Origin: Dyadobacter frigoris
Lineage (GTDB): Bacteria > Bacteroidota > Bacteroidia > Cytophagales > Spirosomataceae
Reading direction: 5' to 3'
Length of the DNA stretch: 64,000 nt
Assembly (NCBI RefSeq): GCF_005280585.1
Contig: NZ_SZVO01000001.1
Location: forward strand, 1 to 64,000
In this document: piece by piece, positions 8,384-17,066 of the stretch
Layout of the letters: every line of letters begins with the position of its first letter
Numbering within the stretch: the first letter of the stretch is position 1
Position numbers and translations under genes: made by a program
Notes under the pieces: generated by a model
The model's database searches: none
What the model was told of the DNA's origin: nothing
The model's input: only the letters and a program-made list of their open reading frames with translations

Positions 8384-9169
8384 TCAATAAAAATTTTGTC
8401 TTTGTGTGCCCCAGTAACGCAACAATATATATGCAAATAGCATTCCTCCAACGTGTGCAAAATGCGCAACATTATCAGATTGTGCATTTTGTATCCCTGA
8501 ATACAGTTCATATAATCCATAACACGCAACAAAGTATTTCGCCTTGATCGGAAACGGAATAAAGAGCATAAAAAGCTCCGTGTTTGGAAACAACATTCCA
8601 AACGCCATTAGAATCCCAAAAATTGCCCCTGACGCTCCAACCATTGGTGTATCAATGCTTGCCTGATATACGCTTTTGACAGCGACAATACTATTTTGAA
8701 TATACGAAGGATTGGTAGGATTTTCTTCAAAAGCATTAAAAAAATCCAGATTGGCCTGATAAAAACCTTTTGCATGGTGACTCATGAAGTCAACAAGCCC
8801 GTCGGGAGTGGGATATTGAACATAAACTTCCACAGATTTAAGCAATTGTGCGTTTTCATAATACCCGATTCCAGAGAAAAGAAGTCCTGCGCCTATCCCG
8901 GTAAAGAAGTAAAAGAACAGGAATTTTTTAGGTCCCCACATCCTTTCAAGCAAAGGCCCAAACATAAATAAACCGAACATGTTACTAAATAAATGCCCGA
9001 ACCCGCCATGCAAAAACATGTATGAAACAAATTGATAAGGCATAAAACCCGACGACAGGATTGGCATTAATGCAAATCTGTTGCTGATTGGTAAAATGTA
9101 TGCATCAACAATAAAAAACAGAACATTCAGGATCAGTAAATTTCTAACCGTCGGCGTTATTTGTAACAT
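8384..9169 (-). CDS. Rhomboid family intramembrane serine protease
   Basis: A 261-residue, six-span rhomboid protease that cleaves membrane-anchored substrates. Canonical features: FVSYMFLHGGFGHLFSNMFG (loop-1/TM2 His and Asn), GASGAIFGILMAFG with the nucleophilic Ser, and HVGGMLFAY with the catalytic His. The loop around residues 110-170 before the serine motif is longer than in minimal rhomboids. It stands between mutL and the second rhomboid in the same direction, with nine bases to the latter, which suggests a mutL-rhomboid-rhomboid transcription unit. Substrates are unknown. Confidence 0.9.
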   Translation of the reverse strand: MLQITPTVRNLLILNVLFFIVDAYILPISNRFALMPILSSGFMPYQFVSYMFLHGGFGHLFSNMFGLFMFGPLLERMWGPKKFLFFYFFTGIGAGLLFSGIGYYENAQLLKSVEVYVQYPTPDGLVDFMSHHAKGFYQANLDFFNAFEENPTNPSYIQNSIVAVKSVYQASIDTPMVGASGAIFGILMAFGMLFPNTELFMLFIPFPIKAKYFVACYGLYELYSGIQNAQSDNVAHFAHVGGMLFAYILLRYWGTQRQNFY

Positions 9170-9227
9170 TCTAATTCAAAATCAAAAGTTTGTAATCTAT
9201 AACTCTTTAAGAAATGTTTTCGTTTCC

Positions 9228-11117
9228 TTATCCCTTAAAGATACTGCTTAACTTATCCATCGTCAATAAAACAATAATCGCTTCACCACTTGGAGTCCTG
9301 TTTGGATCGGTTGAGGCAAAAAGCTGGTCTATCAAAGTATGAATTTCCAGAAAGGAAAGTTTCACCGCATAACGCACCGAAAACCGGCGGGCTAAAGCAC
9401 GCGATAAACTTTCAGGTTTGTTCAATTTCAGGTCGGAATAACTTTGCTTTAATTGTTCAATCAATTCTTCAAAAAGATCCTGTTCGCTTTCTTCCGGTAA
9501 ATCGGCCGGAATGCCGCGAATAATTAATTCGTTAGCACCGAATTCATCAAACTCAAAACCAAGGCTCCTTATTTCCTTTTTTGTTTCATTTACCAATTGC
9601 ATATCCGAATGTGTCAAACGAATTGTTTTTGGAAATAAAAGCTGCTGACAGGCTCCATTGCGGTTTGTAAGCATTTTACGATATCGCTCATATAAGATAC
9701 GTTCATAAGCCGCTTTTTGATCAATCAGCATAATGCCGTCTTTCACCTGGGAAAGGATATACCGGTTATGAAGCTGAAAAAGAACTGCGTCACTTTCAGG
9801 AGCAGAAATCACTTCCGAAGCCATGCGGTTAACCTTGCTGGCAATGGTCATCGGCTGTTCCTGATAAGAAGTTGGCCGTGAAACCGTTGTGGAATTCATT
9901 TCAAAAGCGGCCAGTTCCCGACTTCTGTCATCGGTATTTTGAAGACCTTCAAATAATTTATTCCAATTGGTAAGGTTAGTTTTCGACGGACCATTTTCTG
10001 CATGTCTCGACTGTGCAGCCCAATCCGGCATTACGGTACGAGGAATACTGTCATGGTTCTGATCTGATTTCGACGGATTTAAGAAATTAATATTATCCTC
10101 AAAATCAATCGACTGTGAGAGATTATAAACCCCAACGGCCTTTTTGACTGCCGCCATGATGATCGCATAAACCGAACGCTCGTCATCAAATTTAATTTCC
10201 GTTTTTGTCGGATGAATATTGATGTCAATATGCGCCGGATCTATTTCAATAAACAAAACGTAAAACGGATGACTTCCTTCCGGAATCGTACCATCGAAAG
10301 CACTCGTTACTGCGTGATGCAGGTAATTATGTTTGATATACCGGTCATTTACAAAAAAGAACTGCTCTCCTCTGGTTTTCCGGGCAAATTCCGGTTTTCC
10401 GATATAACCTCGTACACTGATATAAGATGTATCTTCCTGACAGAATGCTAGTTGCTCCCGATAATTCCTGCCATAAATATCAATGATCCGGCGAACCAGT
10501 TTTCCTGGTAACAGATTAAAAACCTCTGTATCGTTATGATGTAATGTAAAACCAACTTCCGGATGTGCAAGTGCTATTCTTTGAAACTCATCCAGGATAT
10601 GGCGCATTTCTACTGAATTAGATTTCAGGAAATTGCGCCTTGCGGGAACATTATAAAAAAGATTTTTGACACAAAGATTTGTTCCCGGCAAGCAGGCAAT
10701 GGATTCCTGTGTTTTTATTTCTGAGCCTTCAATTTTTATTAGGGTACCAAGTTCATTATCTGCCTGGCGCGTACGCATTTCTACTTGTGCAATCGCAGCT
10801 ATGGAAGCCAAAGCTTCACCACGGAATCCCATGGTTCGAATCCGGAACAGATCTTCTGACTGACGGATTTTTGAAGTGGCATGACGTTCAAAAGACATTC
10901 TTGCATCAGTCTCGGACATGCCCGAGCCGTCATCAATAATCTGAATAAGTGTCCGGCCGGCCTCACGTAAAATAACCTGAATATTACCAGCTTTGGCATC
11001 TATGGCATTTTCAAGAAGTTCTTTCACAACCGATGCAGGTCGCTGAACCACTTCTCCGGCGGCGATCTGATTGGCTATGGAATCGGGTAATAATTGAATG
11101 ATGTCGGAAGACGTCAT
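9228..11117 (-). CDS. mutL: DNA mismatch repair protein MutL
   Basis: The MutL ATPase links MutS mismatch recognition to strand removal. The 629-residue protein has the GHKL ATPase motifs in order: ELLENAIDAKAG near 33-44, DDGSGM near 62-67, and TMGFRGEALASIAAIAQVEM near 93-112, followed by the S5-like transducer domain, a long polar linker (about 345-440) and a C-terminal dimerisation domain. The usual metal-dependent endonuclease motif DQHAxxE appears as DQKAAYERILYER, and the distal CPHGRP-like motif reads TPSGEA, so key metal ligands are changed. The nuclease function is therefore doubtful. It is the first gene of a likely operon with two rhomboids. Confidence 0.95.
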   Translation of the reverse strand: MTSSDIIQLLPDSIANQIAAGEVVQRPASVVKELLENAIDAKAGNIQVILREAGRTLIQIIDDGSGMSETDARMSFERHATSKIRQSEDLFRIRTMGFRGEALASIAAIAQVEMRTRQADNELGTLIKIEGSEIKTQESIACLPGTNLCVKNLFYNVPARRNFLKSNSVEMRHILDEFQRIALAHPEVGFTLHHNDTEVFNLLPGKLVRRIIDIYGRNYREQLAFCQEDTSYISVRGYIGKPEFARKTRGEQFFFVNDRYIKHNYLHHAVTSAFDGTIPEGSHPFYVLFIEIDPAHIDINIHPTKTEIKFDDERSVYAIIMAAVKKAVGVYNLSQSIDFEDNINFLNPSKSDQNHDSIPRTVMPDWAAQSRHAENGPSKTNLTNWNKLFEGLQNTDDRSRELAAFEMNSTTVSRPTSYQEQPMTIASKVNRMASEVISAPESDAVLFQLHNRYILSQVKDGIMLIDQKAAYERILYERYRKMLTNRNGACQQLLFPKTIRLTHSDMQLVNETKKEIRSLGFEFDEFGANELIIRGIPADLPEESEQDLFEELIEQLKQSYSDLKLNKPESLSRALARRFSVRYAVKLSFLEIHTLIDQLFASTDPNRTPSGEAIIVLLTMDKLSSIFKG

Positions 11118-11363
11118 ATTTTAATGATGTAGGTTTGCTTTACTATAACAAATAAACAAATTTTTTTCTACACGGAGGGTTATTTTGACAAGTAGCTGTA
11201 AACCCGAAATTGCTTTGTAAACAATAAGCATCGAAATAATTACATTATTTATTGAAATTTTTAATATCAAAGAAACGTTTAATTTTATGTTAGCGTTGAT
11301 TATTAGTAAATTATAGTTAATTTGTGAATCAAATTTTGGTCCTGTGTAACTAACCCCGATCTT

Positions 11364-11528
11364 ATGAAAGCACCCATTTTTAAAAAGTTCAATTTTGCAA
11401 TGGCCTTACAATGGCTAATCTTTTTACCTGTGATATTGCCTCTTTGTATTTTTTTCGGAGCAGTTCAGGGTGTTTTAAGCATGGTTGAGAAAATGGCTCA
11501 GCGCATGTGGATTGATATGGAGCTTTAA
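11364..11528 (+). CDS. Small single-span membrane protein, 54 residues
   Basis: An open frame from ATG at 11364 to TAA at 11528 encodes 54 residues: a basic N-terminus (MKAPIFKKFNF), one strongly hydrophobic segment at about residues 14-34 (ending VILPLCIFFGAVQGV) and an amphipathic C-terminus with several Met residues (MVEKMAQRMWIDMEL). The composition, positive-inside topology and its own A/T-rich leader and terminator argue for a real gene. It lies alone between mutL and nagB, transcribed away from mutL. Function is unknown; it could be a regulator of a membrane complex. It is too short for ordinary length cut-offs. Confidence 0.6.
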   Translation: MKAPIFKKFNFAMALQWLIFLPVILPLCIFFGAVQGVLSMVEKMAQRMWIDMEL

Positions 11529-11633
11529 TGCCCTGCAATCTCTTTAATTAAATCTTTCATGCCGTTTTTTGGGATGAAAACCATTTCGCACAACTATCAA
11601 GGATATACACTCAGAAGAATATAATTACTAACA

Positions 11634-11678
11634 AAAAAGGAAAGAGCTGTAAATCAAATTTACAGCTCTTTCCTTTTT
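11634..11678. terminator. Bidirectional terminator between the small gene and nagB
   Basis: A perfect 21-base inverted repeat, 11634-11654 against 11658-11678, with core AAAGAGCTGTAAAT and only three bases in the loop. A-run and T-run flanks allow it to terminate both the plus-strand small gene and the minus-strand nagB gene, whose stop is 14 bases away. Confidence 0.88.
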
Positions 11679-11691
11679 AACTCTATGTCAA

Positions 11692-13665
11692 TTAAAATTT
11701 CCAGCGAACAAAAGCTTCCATTGCTTCGTATTCCGCAAGACCTAAATTGTTATACAGTTTGGCGGTTCCCTGGTTGCGCTCTTCGGCACGTTGCCAGAAT
11801 TCACGTGAATCTTCACCCTGGAATACCACACCATCTTTTTGCGACTGGTGTTTGAAAATTCCCTGACGTTTTTTCAAAACCTGATCCGGGCTCATTGGAA
11901 CTGCCATTTCGATTTCGTAGATATCCCACTCGGCCCAGGCTCCGCGGTATAACCAAACCCAGCAATCCTTCATGAAATTTTTATGTTTCGAACGGCCAAG
12001 TGCTGCCTCGATCGCATCCCAGCATACTTTGTGCGTTCCATGTGGATCGGCAAAGTCGCCAGCTGCGTAAATTTGATGAGGTTTGATTTCTTCAATCAGG
12101 TTTTCAATGATTTTGATATCTTCCTCACCGATCGGGTTTTTCTGAACTGTACCTGTTTCGTAGAATGGCATATTCAGGAAGTGCGCATTGGCTGTTGGTA
12201 TTCCAACAAAACGGCAAGTCGCCTTTGCTTCTCCACGACGTAAAGCTCCTTTTACATGACGAATTTCCAAAGTATCAATTTCACTGTCTTTGGTATGTCT
12301 CAAAAAGTCTTTTGCATCGGTAAATATTTTTGTTGCTTCCGGACTGCTGATGCCAAATTCTTTATTAAAATCAACAACGAAATCAATAAAACGAAGTGCT
12401 TCATCATCCGCTACGGCAATATTTCCGGAAGTTTGGTAAGCAACATGCACTTCATGTCCCTGATCAACCAAACGCTGGAAAGTACCACCCATCGAAATAA
12501 TATCGTCGTCCGGATGCGGGCTGAAAATAAGCACGCGTTTTTTGGCAGGCTGCGCACGTTCCGGACGATTTGTATCGTCGGCGTTCGCTTTTCCACCCGG
12601 CCATCCTGTAATGGTATGTTGTAATTGATTGAAAACGTTGATATTGATTTCATAACCGGCACCATATTGTGCAAGCAAATCGCTCATACCATTGTCGTTA
12701 TAATCCTTATCTGTAAGTTTCAGAATTGGTTTTTTAAGGCTTTGAGACAAATGTGTCACTGCCTTTTTGATCATTTTATTATCCCAAACGACAGAATCAA
12801 CAGCCCATGGCGATTTTACGCGAGTCAGTTCCGAAGCGGCGCTTTCATCCAGGATAAAAGCAACGTTTGGATGTGCCTGAAGATAAGATGCTGGATTACG
12901 TTCAGTAACGGGGCCTTCAACAGCGCCTTTAATTACCGAAGCTTTGCGCTCACCCCATGCAAGTAAAACAATACGACGTGCACTTAAAATTGGCGCGACT
13001 CCTAATGTGATCGCTTTACGAGGCACTTTATGCAATCCGCCAAATTCCATCGCAGCGGCTGCGCGCGTAGAATGGTCAAGTGTGATCAGCCTTGTACGTG
13101 CATTGATTAATGAACCTGGCTCGTTAAAACCAACGTGTCCATTTCCACCAATTCCCAAAAGCTGGAAATCAAGTCCGCCAACAGCATTAATTTTATTTTC
13201 GTATGAAGTACAGTAGTCACGCACCATAGCCGCCGGAATTGTTCCGTCTGGCAGGAAATAATTTTCTTTTGGTATATCAACATGGTCGAACAATTGTTCT
13301 TTCATAAACCGGTGATAGCTATGAATAGAATCCGGTTCCATTTGATAATATTCATCCAGATTGAATGAAATAACATTTTTAAAGCTCAGGCCTTCTTCCT
13401 TGTGCATTTTAACCAGTCGGGCATAAACGGTTTTTGGAGAAGATCCTGTGGCAAGGCCAAGTACACAATTTTTGCCTTCTTTTTGCTTCTGACGAATCAA
13501 ATCAGCGATTTCCTGTGCTACTGCATTGGAAGCGTCTTTTGAATCAGCAAAAATCTGGGTAGGTATTTTTTCGTATGTAATAGGTTGTCCTACACTTCCG
13601 CCTGAGAGTGCGTTGTCCGCCGCCTGCATTAAAATTGTTTCCGGATTGAGAGATTGTTGGTCCAT
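11692..13665 (-). CDS. nagB: Glucosamine-6-phosphate deaminase fused to a PIG-L/LmbE deacetylase domain
   Basis: The N-terminal half (about residues 30-310) is a NagB isomerase-deaminase that converts glucosamine 6-phosphate to fructose 6-phosphate and ammonia: LGLATGSSPKTVYARLV, NLDEYYQM with the catalytic Asp, and GIGGNGHVGFNEPGS. The C-terminal half (about 375-655) is a PIG-L/LmbE zinc deacetylase-like domain with RVLIFSPHPDDDIISMGGTF; the HPDD motif supplies metal ligands. The 657-residue length is more than twice that of ordinary NagB (about 260). This two-domain form occurs in Bacteroidota and suggests coupled deacetylation and deamination of an amino sugar, but that coupling is inference. 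A minus-strand TAATTTTG at 13813-13820 is a candidate -7 element. Confidence 0.93.
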   Translation of the reverse strand: MDQQSLNPETILMQAADNALSGGSVGQPITYEKIPTQIFADSKDASNAVAQEIADLIRQKQKEGKNCVLGLATGSSPKTVYARLVKMHKEEGLSFKNVISFNLDEYYQMEPDSIHSYHRFMKEQLFDHVDIPKENYFLPDGTIPAAMVRDYCTSYENKINAVGGLDFQLLGIGGNGHVGFNEPGSLINARTRLITLDHSTRAAAAMEFGGLHKVPRKAITLGVAPILSARRIVLLAWGERKASVIKGAVEGPVTERNPASYLQAHPNVAFILDESAASELTRVKSPWAVDSVVWDNKMIKKAVTHLSQSLKKPILKLTDKDYNDNGMSDLLAQYGAGYEININVFNQLQHTITGWPGGKANADDTNRPERAQPAKKRVLIFSPHPDDDIISMGGTFQRLVDQGHEVHVAYQTSGNIAVADDEALRFIDFVVDFNKEFGISSPEATKIFTDAKDFLRHTKDSEIDTLEIRHVKGALRRGEAKATCRFVGIPTANAHFLNMPFYETGTVQKNPIGEEDIKIIENLIEEIKPHQIYAAGDFADPHGTHKVCWDAIEAALGRSKHKNFMKDCWVWLYRGAWAEWDIYEIEMAVPMSPDQVLKKRQGIFKHQSQKDGVVFQGEDSREFWQRAEERNQGTAKLYNNLGLAEYEAMEAFVRWKF

Positions 13666-13812
13666 GTTTTTAATAAAATGTGATTTTAATCAAGAGTTTA
13701 GTACGAAAAAAGAACAGTTGATTTGAGATAGTACTGACAGACAGTAATTTAATACCACGGCGTTTATGCTGATTTTAATTAGAACATAAGGTAATGATAT
13801 AAATTTCGTCTG

Positions 13813-13820
13813 CAAAATTA
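13813..13820 (-). promoter_or_regulatory. Candidate -7 element for nagB
   Basis: On the minus strand TAATTTTGC matches TAnnTTTG, about 150 bases before the nagB start. No good TTTG -33 element is present at the right distance, so this rests on half of the consensus. The remaining gap 13666-14008 is A/T-rich and otherwise holds only the glyA upstream region. Confidence 0.35.
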
Positions 13821-13958
13821 CAACACAAAGTGAATATTATTAAAAAAATTTAAAAAATAACTTAGCGTTAATGCATTGGAGTGCTCGTACACGCAAGTTG
13901 CAAAGCAGGAATTCAACATAAAGTGTGTGTGAAAATTTCATAACCGAATAATCTATTG

Positions 13959-13966
13959 TAGATTTG
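13959..13966 (+). promoter_or_regulatory. Candidate -7 element for glyA
   Basis: TAGATTTG at 13959-13966 fits the TAnnTTTG consensus. Transcription would start near 13973, downstream of an in-frame upstream start at 13964, which supports translation from ATG 14009. The -33 region is a weak match. Confidence 0.45.
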
Positions 13967-14008
13967 TTGCTTGTTAAAAAAACATCACATCATTTCAAGA
14001 GAAATACC

Positions 14009-15313
14009 ATGTCTACACTCACAAGCGTCGTACGTGATACCCAAATTTTTGACTTAATTAATAAGGAAAAACATCGCCAGGAATCAGGTATTGAGCTGAT
14101 TGCTTCCGAAAATTTTACATCCAAGCAGGTGATGGAAGCGTCAGGAAGTGTGCTTACAAACAAGTATGCAGAAGGTCTTCCGGGAAAACGTTACTACGGA
14201 GGCTGTGAAGTAGTCGATGAAGTGGAACAAATTGCGATTGACCGTTTGAAAGAATTATTCGGCGCAACGTGGGCAAACGTTCAGCCTCACTCGGGTGCTC
14301 AGGCAAATATGGCCGTATTTGTGGCTTGTTTGAATCCTGGTGATAAAATTATGGGTTTCAACCTGGCACACGGTGGTCACCTTTCTCACGGTTCCCCTGT
14401 TAATATTTCAGGTAAATATTTTCAACCGGTATTTTACGGTGTTGAAGCTGAAACAGGTCTTATCAACTGGGATAAAGTTGAGGAAACTGCTTTGAAAGAA
14501 CGTCCGAAGTTGTTGATCTGCGGTGCGTCTGCTTATAGCCGTGACTGGGATTATGAAAGACTTCGTAATATTGCTGACCAGATCGGAGCCATTCTTTTGG
14601 CTGATATTTCTCACCCGGCTGCGCTTATCGCAAAAGGTTTGTTGAATGATCCGATGGGACATTGCCATATTGTTACCACAACAACGCATAAAACATTACG
14701 CGGTCCTCGCGGTGGTGTAATCATGATGCGTGATGATTTTGAAAACCCTTTTGGTATCACAACGCAAAAAGGACAACTTCGTACGATGTCATCTTTATTG
14801 GATTCAGGCGTTTTCCCTGGAACACAAGGCGGACCGTTAGAACATATTATAGCTGCCAAAGCGGTTGCTTTCGGTGAAGCGCTTAGCGAAGGATATTACA
14901 ACTACGCTGTGCAGGTTGCCAAAAATGCACAGGCAATGGCAAAAGCATTTGTAGAAAAAGGCTATCAAATTATTTCCGGTGGTACAGACAATCACTTGAT
15001 GCTAATCGATTTGCGTACTAAAAATGGTGTTGCATCAGGGCTTACAGGTAAGCTTGCCGAAAATACTTTGATAAAAGCTGATATCACGATCAATAAAAAT
15101 ATGGTTCCTTTTGACGACAAATCTCCGATGGTAACGTCGGGTATGCGTTTAGGTACCGCTGCCATGACTTCTCGCGGTCTGCTTGAAACGGATATGGAGC
15201 GTATTGTTGATTTGATCGATACTGTTTTGATTAATCATGATCAGGATACAAAAATCGCAGCTGTGAAACAGGAGATTAATAACTGGATGACAGAATATCC
15301 GTTATATAGCTAA
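14009..15313 (+). CDS. glyA: Serine hydroxymethyltransferase
   Basis: A PLP-dependent enzyme that interconverts serine and glycine and charges tetrahydrofolate with a one-carbon unit; cytosolic. From ATG 14009 ([14 protein letters not shown]) the protein has 434 residues, close to the family norm. Clear blocks: [47 protein letters not shown] and the Schiff-base lysine region [15 protein letters not shown] near residue 230. The in-frame extension to 13964 overlaps the promoter -7 element and adds unconserved residues, so the later start was taken. It is monocistronic, with a hairpin terminator right after the stop. Confidence 0.97.
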   Translation: MSTLTSVVRDTQIFDLINKEKHRQESGIELIASENFTSKQVMEASGSVLTNKYAEGLPGKRYYGGCEVVDEVEQIAIDRLKELFGATWANVQPHSGAQANMAVFVACLNPGDKIMGFNLAHGGHLSHGSPVNISGKYFQPVFYGVEAETGLINWDKVEETALKERPKLLICGASAYSRDWDYERLRNIADQIGAILLADISHPAALIAKGLLNDPMGHCHIVTTTTHKTLRGPRGGVIMMRDDFENPFGITTQKGQLRTMSSLLDSGVFPGTQGGPLEHIIAAKAVAFGEALSEGYYNYAVQVAKNAQAMAKAFVEKGYQIISGGTDNHLMLIDLRTKNGVASGLTGKLAENTLIKADITINKNMVPFDDKSPMVTSGMRLGTAAMTSRGLLETDMERIVDLIDTVLINHDQDTKIAAVKQEINNWMTEYPLYS

Positions 15314-15338
15314 GATTCGCTCTTTGTTGGAAGAATTT

Positions 15339-15386
15339 AACTGCGTAATGGTACTGAAAATGTATGCGTTACGCAGTTTTATTTTT
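15339..15386 (+). terminator. glyA terminator
   Basis: AACTGCGTAA (15339-15348) pairs with TTACGCAGTT (15369-15378) around a 20-base loop and is followed by TTATTTTTG. It lies 25 bases past the glyA stop. The next 180 bases are A/T-rich and lead to the promoter of the TPR gene. Confidence 0.75.
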
Positions 15387-15514
15387 GTTTGAAAAAGATT
15401 TTTTAACTTATTTTCGGAAGAAAAATTGTGGTCAAATACTAAAATTTCAAACAAAAAGTTAATATAAGAGGGAAGAGCAATTTAAATGATGTGTAAAGAA
15501 TTGTGCGAGAAGTG

Positions 15515-15544
15515 TTTTGACTTAAATAAGTTTTCATAACTTTG
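15515..15544 (+). promoter_or_regulatory. Promoter of TPR-protein/ribH region
   Basis: TTTTG at 15515-15519 and TAACTTTG at 15537-15544 match the Bacteroidota -33/-7 pattern with 17 bases between. The start would be near 15551, about 20 bases before the ATG at 15570. Confidence 0.5.
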
Positions 15545-15569
15545 CACTCCAAAATACGAATTAATTGAC

Positions 15570-16271
15570 ATGAGCAAGAAAAATACGGACGAGTCCGGGT
15601 TTGAAATTATTGAAAAGCCGGAAGCATTAGCCGGACAAATCAATAAGGCTGAGGTTTTTTTCCTTAAAAATCGTAAGGTACTTACTGGTATTGGCGGAGT
15701 GATCCTTGTTGCGGTTGTAGCGTTTGCAGGATATCGTTTTTATATAGATGGACAAGAAGGAACGGCACAAAAGGCGCTTTCTTCTGTTGTTTATGATTTC
15801 GAAGCTGATTCTTTGTCAAAAGCATTGAACGGCAGCGGAGGAAACGAAGGGCTTTTGTCTATTGCTGACAGCTATAAAGGTACAGAAGCTGCTAACCTTG
15901 CGAATTTCTATGCAGGTGTTGCTTTGCTTAAACAAGGCAAATACGACGACGCGATCAGTCATCTTGAATCTTTCAGTTCTTCTGATCTGTTGGTTCATGC
16001 ACGTGCTCAGTCATTAATTGGTGACGCTTATCTTGAAAAAAATCAGCCTGCTGAGGCGATTTCTTATTACAAAAAAGCATCTGACTACGACAAAAACGAA
16101 TATTTCACGCCAGTATATTTGATGAAGCTTGCTATCGCTCAGGAAAAAGCGAATCAGGCTGCTGACGCTGTTGCTTCCTATAAACGTGTTATTGACGAGT
16201 TCCCACTTTCATCGGAAGTTGTGAATGCGAAGAAGTACATGGGATTGTTAGAGGGACAAGTCGGCAAATAA
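15570..16271 (+). CDS. Membrane-anchored tetratricopeptide repeat protein (YfgM-like)
   Basis: A 233-residue protein with a short cytoplasmic N-terminus, one transmembrane segment (about residues 37-56, GVILVAVVAFAGYRFY) and a periplasmic domain of helical TPR repeats, e.g. ANLANFYAGVALLKQGKYDD and LIGDAYLEKNQPAEAISYYK. The layout resembles YfgM/TPR-21 proteins that assist envelope protein folding near the Sec translocon. The specific role here is not known. It precedes ribH in the same direction, but a terminator lies between them, so full coupling is unlikely. Confidence 0.8.
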   Translation: MSKKNTDESGFEIIEKPEALAGQINKAEVFFLKNRKVLTGIGGVILVAVVAFAGYRFYIDGQEGTAQKALSSVVYDFEADSLSKALNGSGGNEGLLSIADSYKGTEAANLANFYAGVALLKQGKYDDAISHLESFSSSDLLVHARAQSLIGDAYLEKNQPAEAISYYKKASDYDKNEYFTPVYLMKLAIAQEKANQAADAVASYKRVIDEFPLSSEVVNAKKYMGLLEGQVGK

Positions 16272-16292
16272 ATGGTAATACATTATTGTTCC

Positions 16293-16332
16293 AAAAAAGG
16301 ATAAAGCCGACAACGGTTTTATCCTTTTTTTA
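16293..16332 (+). terminator. Terminator between TPR gene and ribH
   Basis: AAAAAAGGATAAAGCCG at 16293-16309 pairs with CGGTTTTATCCTTTTTT at 16314-16330 with one G-U pair and a four-base loop, ending in a T run. The stem is strong enough for intrinsic termination. Confidence 0.8.
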
Positions 16333-16376
16333 TATAAAATATTTTAAATCAAAATCGATCATTAACAAGTACTTAT

Positions 16377-16877
16377 ATGTCAAGTGCAGATAAAAATTTA
16401 AGCGTTTTCAATACAGCGGGACTTCCTGATATCAGCAATAAAAAATTCGCAATCGTAGTTGCAGAATGGAACAGCGAGATTACTGAAAAACTTTTTGAAG
16501 GTGCGTATCAGACTTTAGTTACCTACGGCGCATCGGAATCCAATATCGAAAGAGGAAATGTTCCGGGCAGTTTCGAGTTGACGTTAGGCGCACATTGGTT
16601 CGCACAACGCGCAGATATCGATGCCGTAATCGCCTTAGGCGTAGTAATCCAGGGAGAGACAAAACACAACGATTACATCAATCACGCCGTTGCCCAAGGA
16701 ATTACAAACATCAGTATCCAAAATAACAAACCCGTGATTTTCGGTGTCCTGACACCAAATAACATGGAACAAGCCATCGACAGAGCAGGCGGAGCATTCG
16801 GAAACAAAGGCGACGAAGCAGCGATGACGGCCATTAAGATGGTGGGGCTGAAGGATCAGGTTTTTGTCAGGAAATAG
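16377..16877 (+). CDS. ribH: 6,7-dimethyl-8-ribityllumazine synthase
   Basis: The penultimate enzyme of riboflavin synthesis, condensing the pyrimidine dione with dihydroxybutanone phosphate. At 166 residues it has normal length. Motifs: FAIVVAEWNSEITEKLFEGA at the N-terminus (substrate Trp), GNVPGSFELTLGA, ALGVVIQGETKHNDYINHAV with the conserved active-site His, and IFGVLTPNNMEQAIDRAG. It is isolated from other rib genes. Its last codons and stop lie inside a short direct repeat (TCAGGAAATAG) that continues into the following intergenic array. Confidence 0.96.
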   Translation: MSSADKNLSVFNTAGLPDISNKKFAIVVAEWNSEITEKLFEGAYQTLVTYGASESNIERGNVPGSFELTLGAHWFAQRADIDAVIALGVVIQGETKHNDYINHAVAQGITNISIQNNKPVIFGVLTPNNMEQAIDRAGGAFGNKGDEAAMTAIKMVGLKDQVFVRK

Positions 16878-17031
16878 TCAGGAAATAGTCAAGAGGTGGT
16901 CAGTTGTTGTCAGGAAATTGTCATTTGTTGCGGCCGCCGCGCGGTCAAGGGTGGTCAGGAATAGTCAGATATTGTTTACGATCAATAACAATCCCTGACA
17001 ACCTCCTGACAAAAAATTACAATCCCTGACA
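16866..17031. repeat. GTCA-rich composite repeat array between ribH and aspartate kinase
   Basis: Starting in the last ribH codons, GTCAGGAAATAGTCAGGAAA and relatives (GTGGTCAG, GTCAGGAAATTGTCA, GTGGTCAGGAATAGTCAG) recur in one orientation up to about 16970, then the complement CCTGAC appears three times (16994-17030). The two halves can form an imperfect long hairpin around TTTACGATCAATAAC. A GC-rich GCGGCCGCCGCGCGG island sits in the middle of otherwise A/T-rich DNA. No protein is encoded. A related tract lies between gmk and nadD. Confidence 0.6.
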
Positions 17032-17066
17032 TTTTATTTAGTAATCAAAAATTTCAATTAATAATT

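Noticed and set aside
10833-10843. GGTTCGAATCC, identical to a tRNA T-loop motif
   Set aside because: It lies inside mutL on the non-coding strand, with no acceptor stem or anticodon arm around it.
16866-17031. Possible CRISPR array because of short repeated units
   Set aside because: The units are of unequal length and spacing, change orientation halfway, have no unique 30-base spacers, and no cas gene is near.
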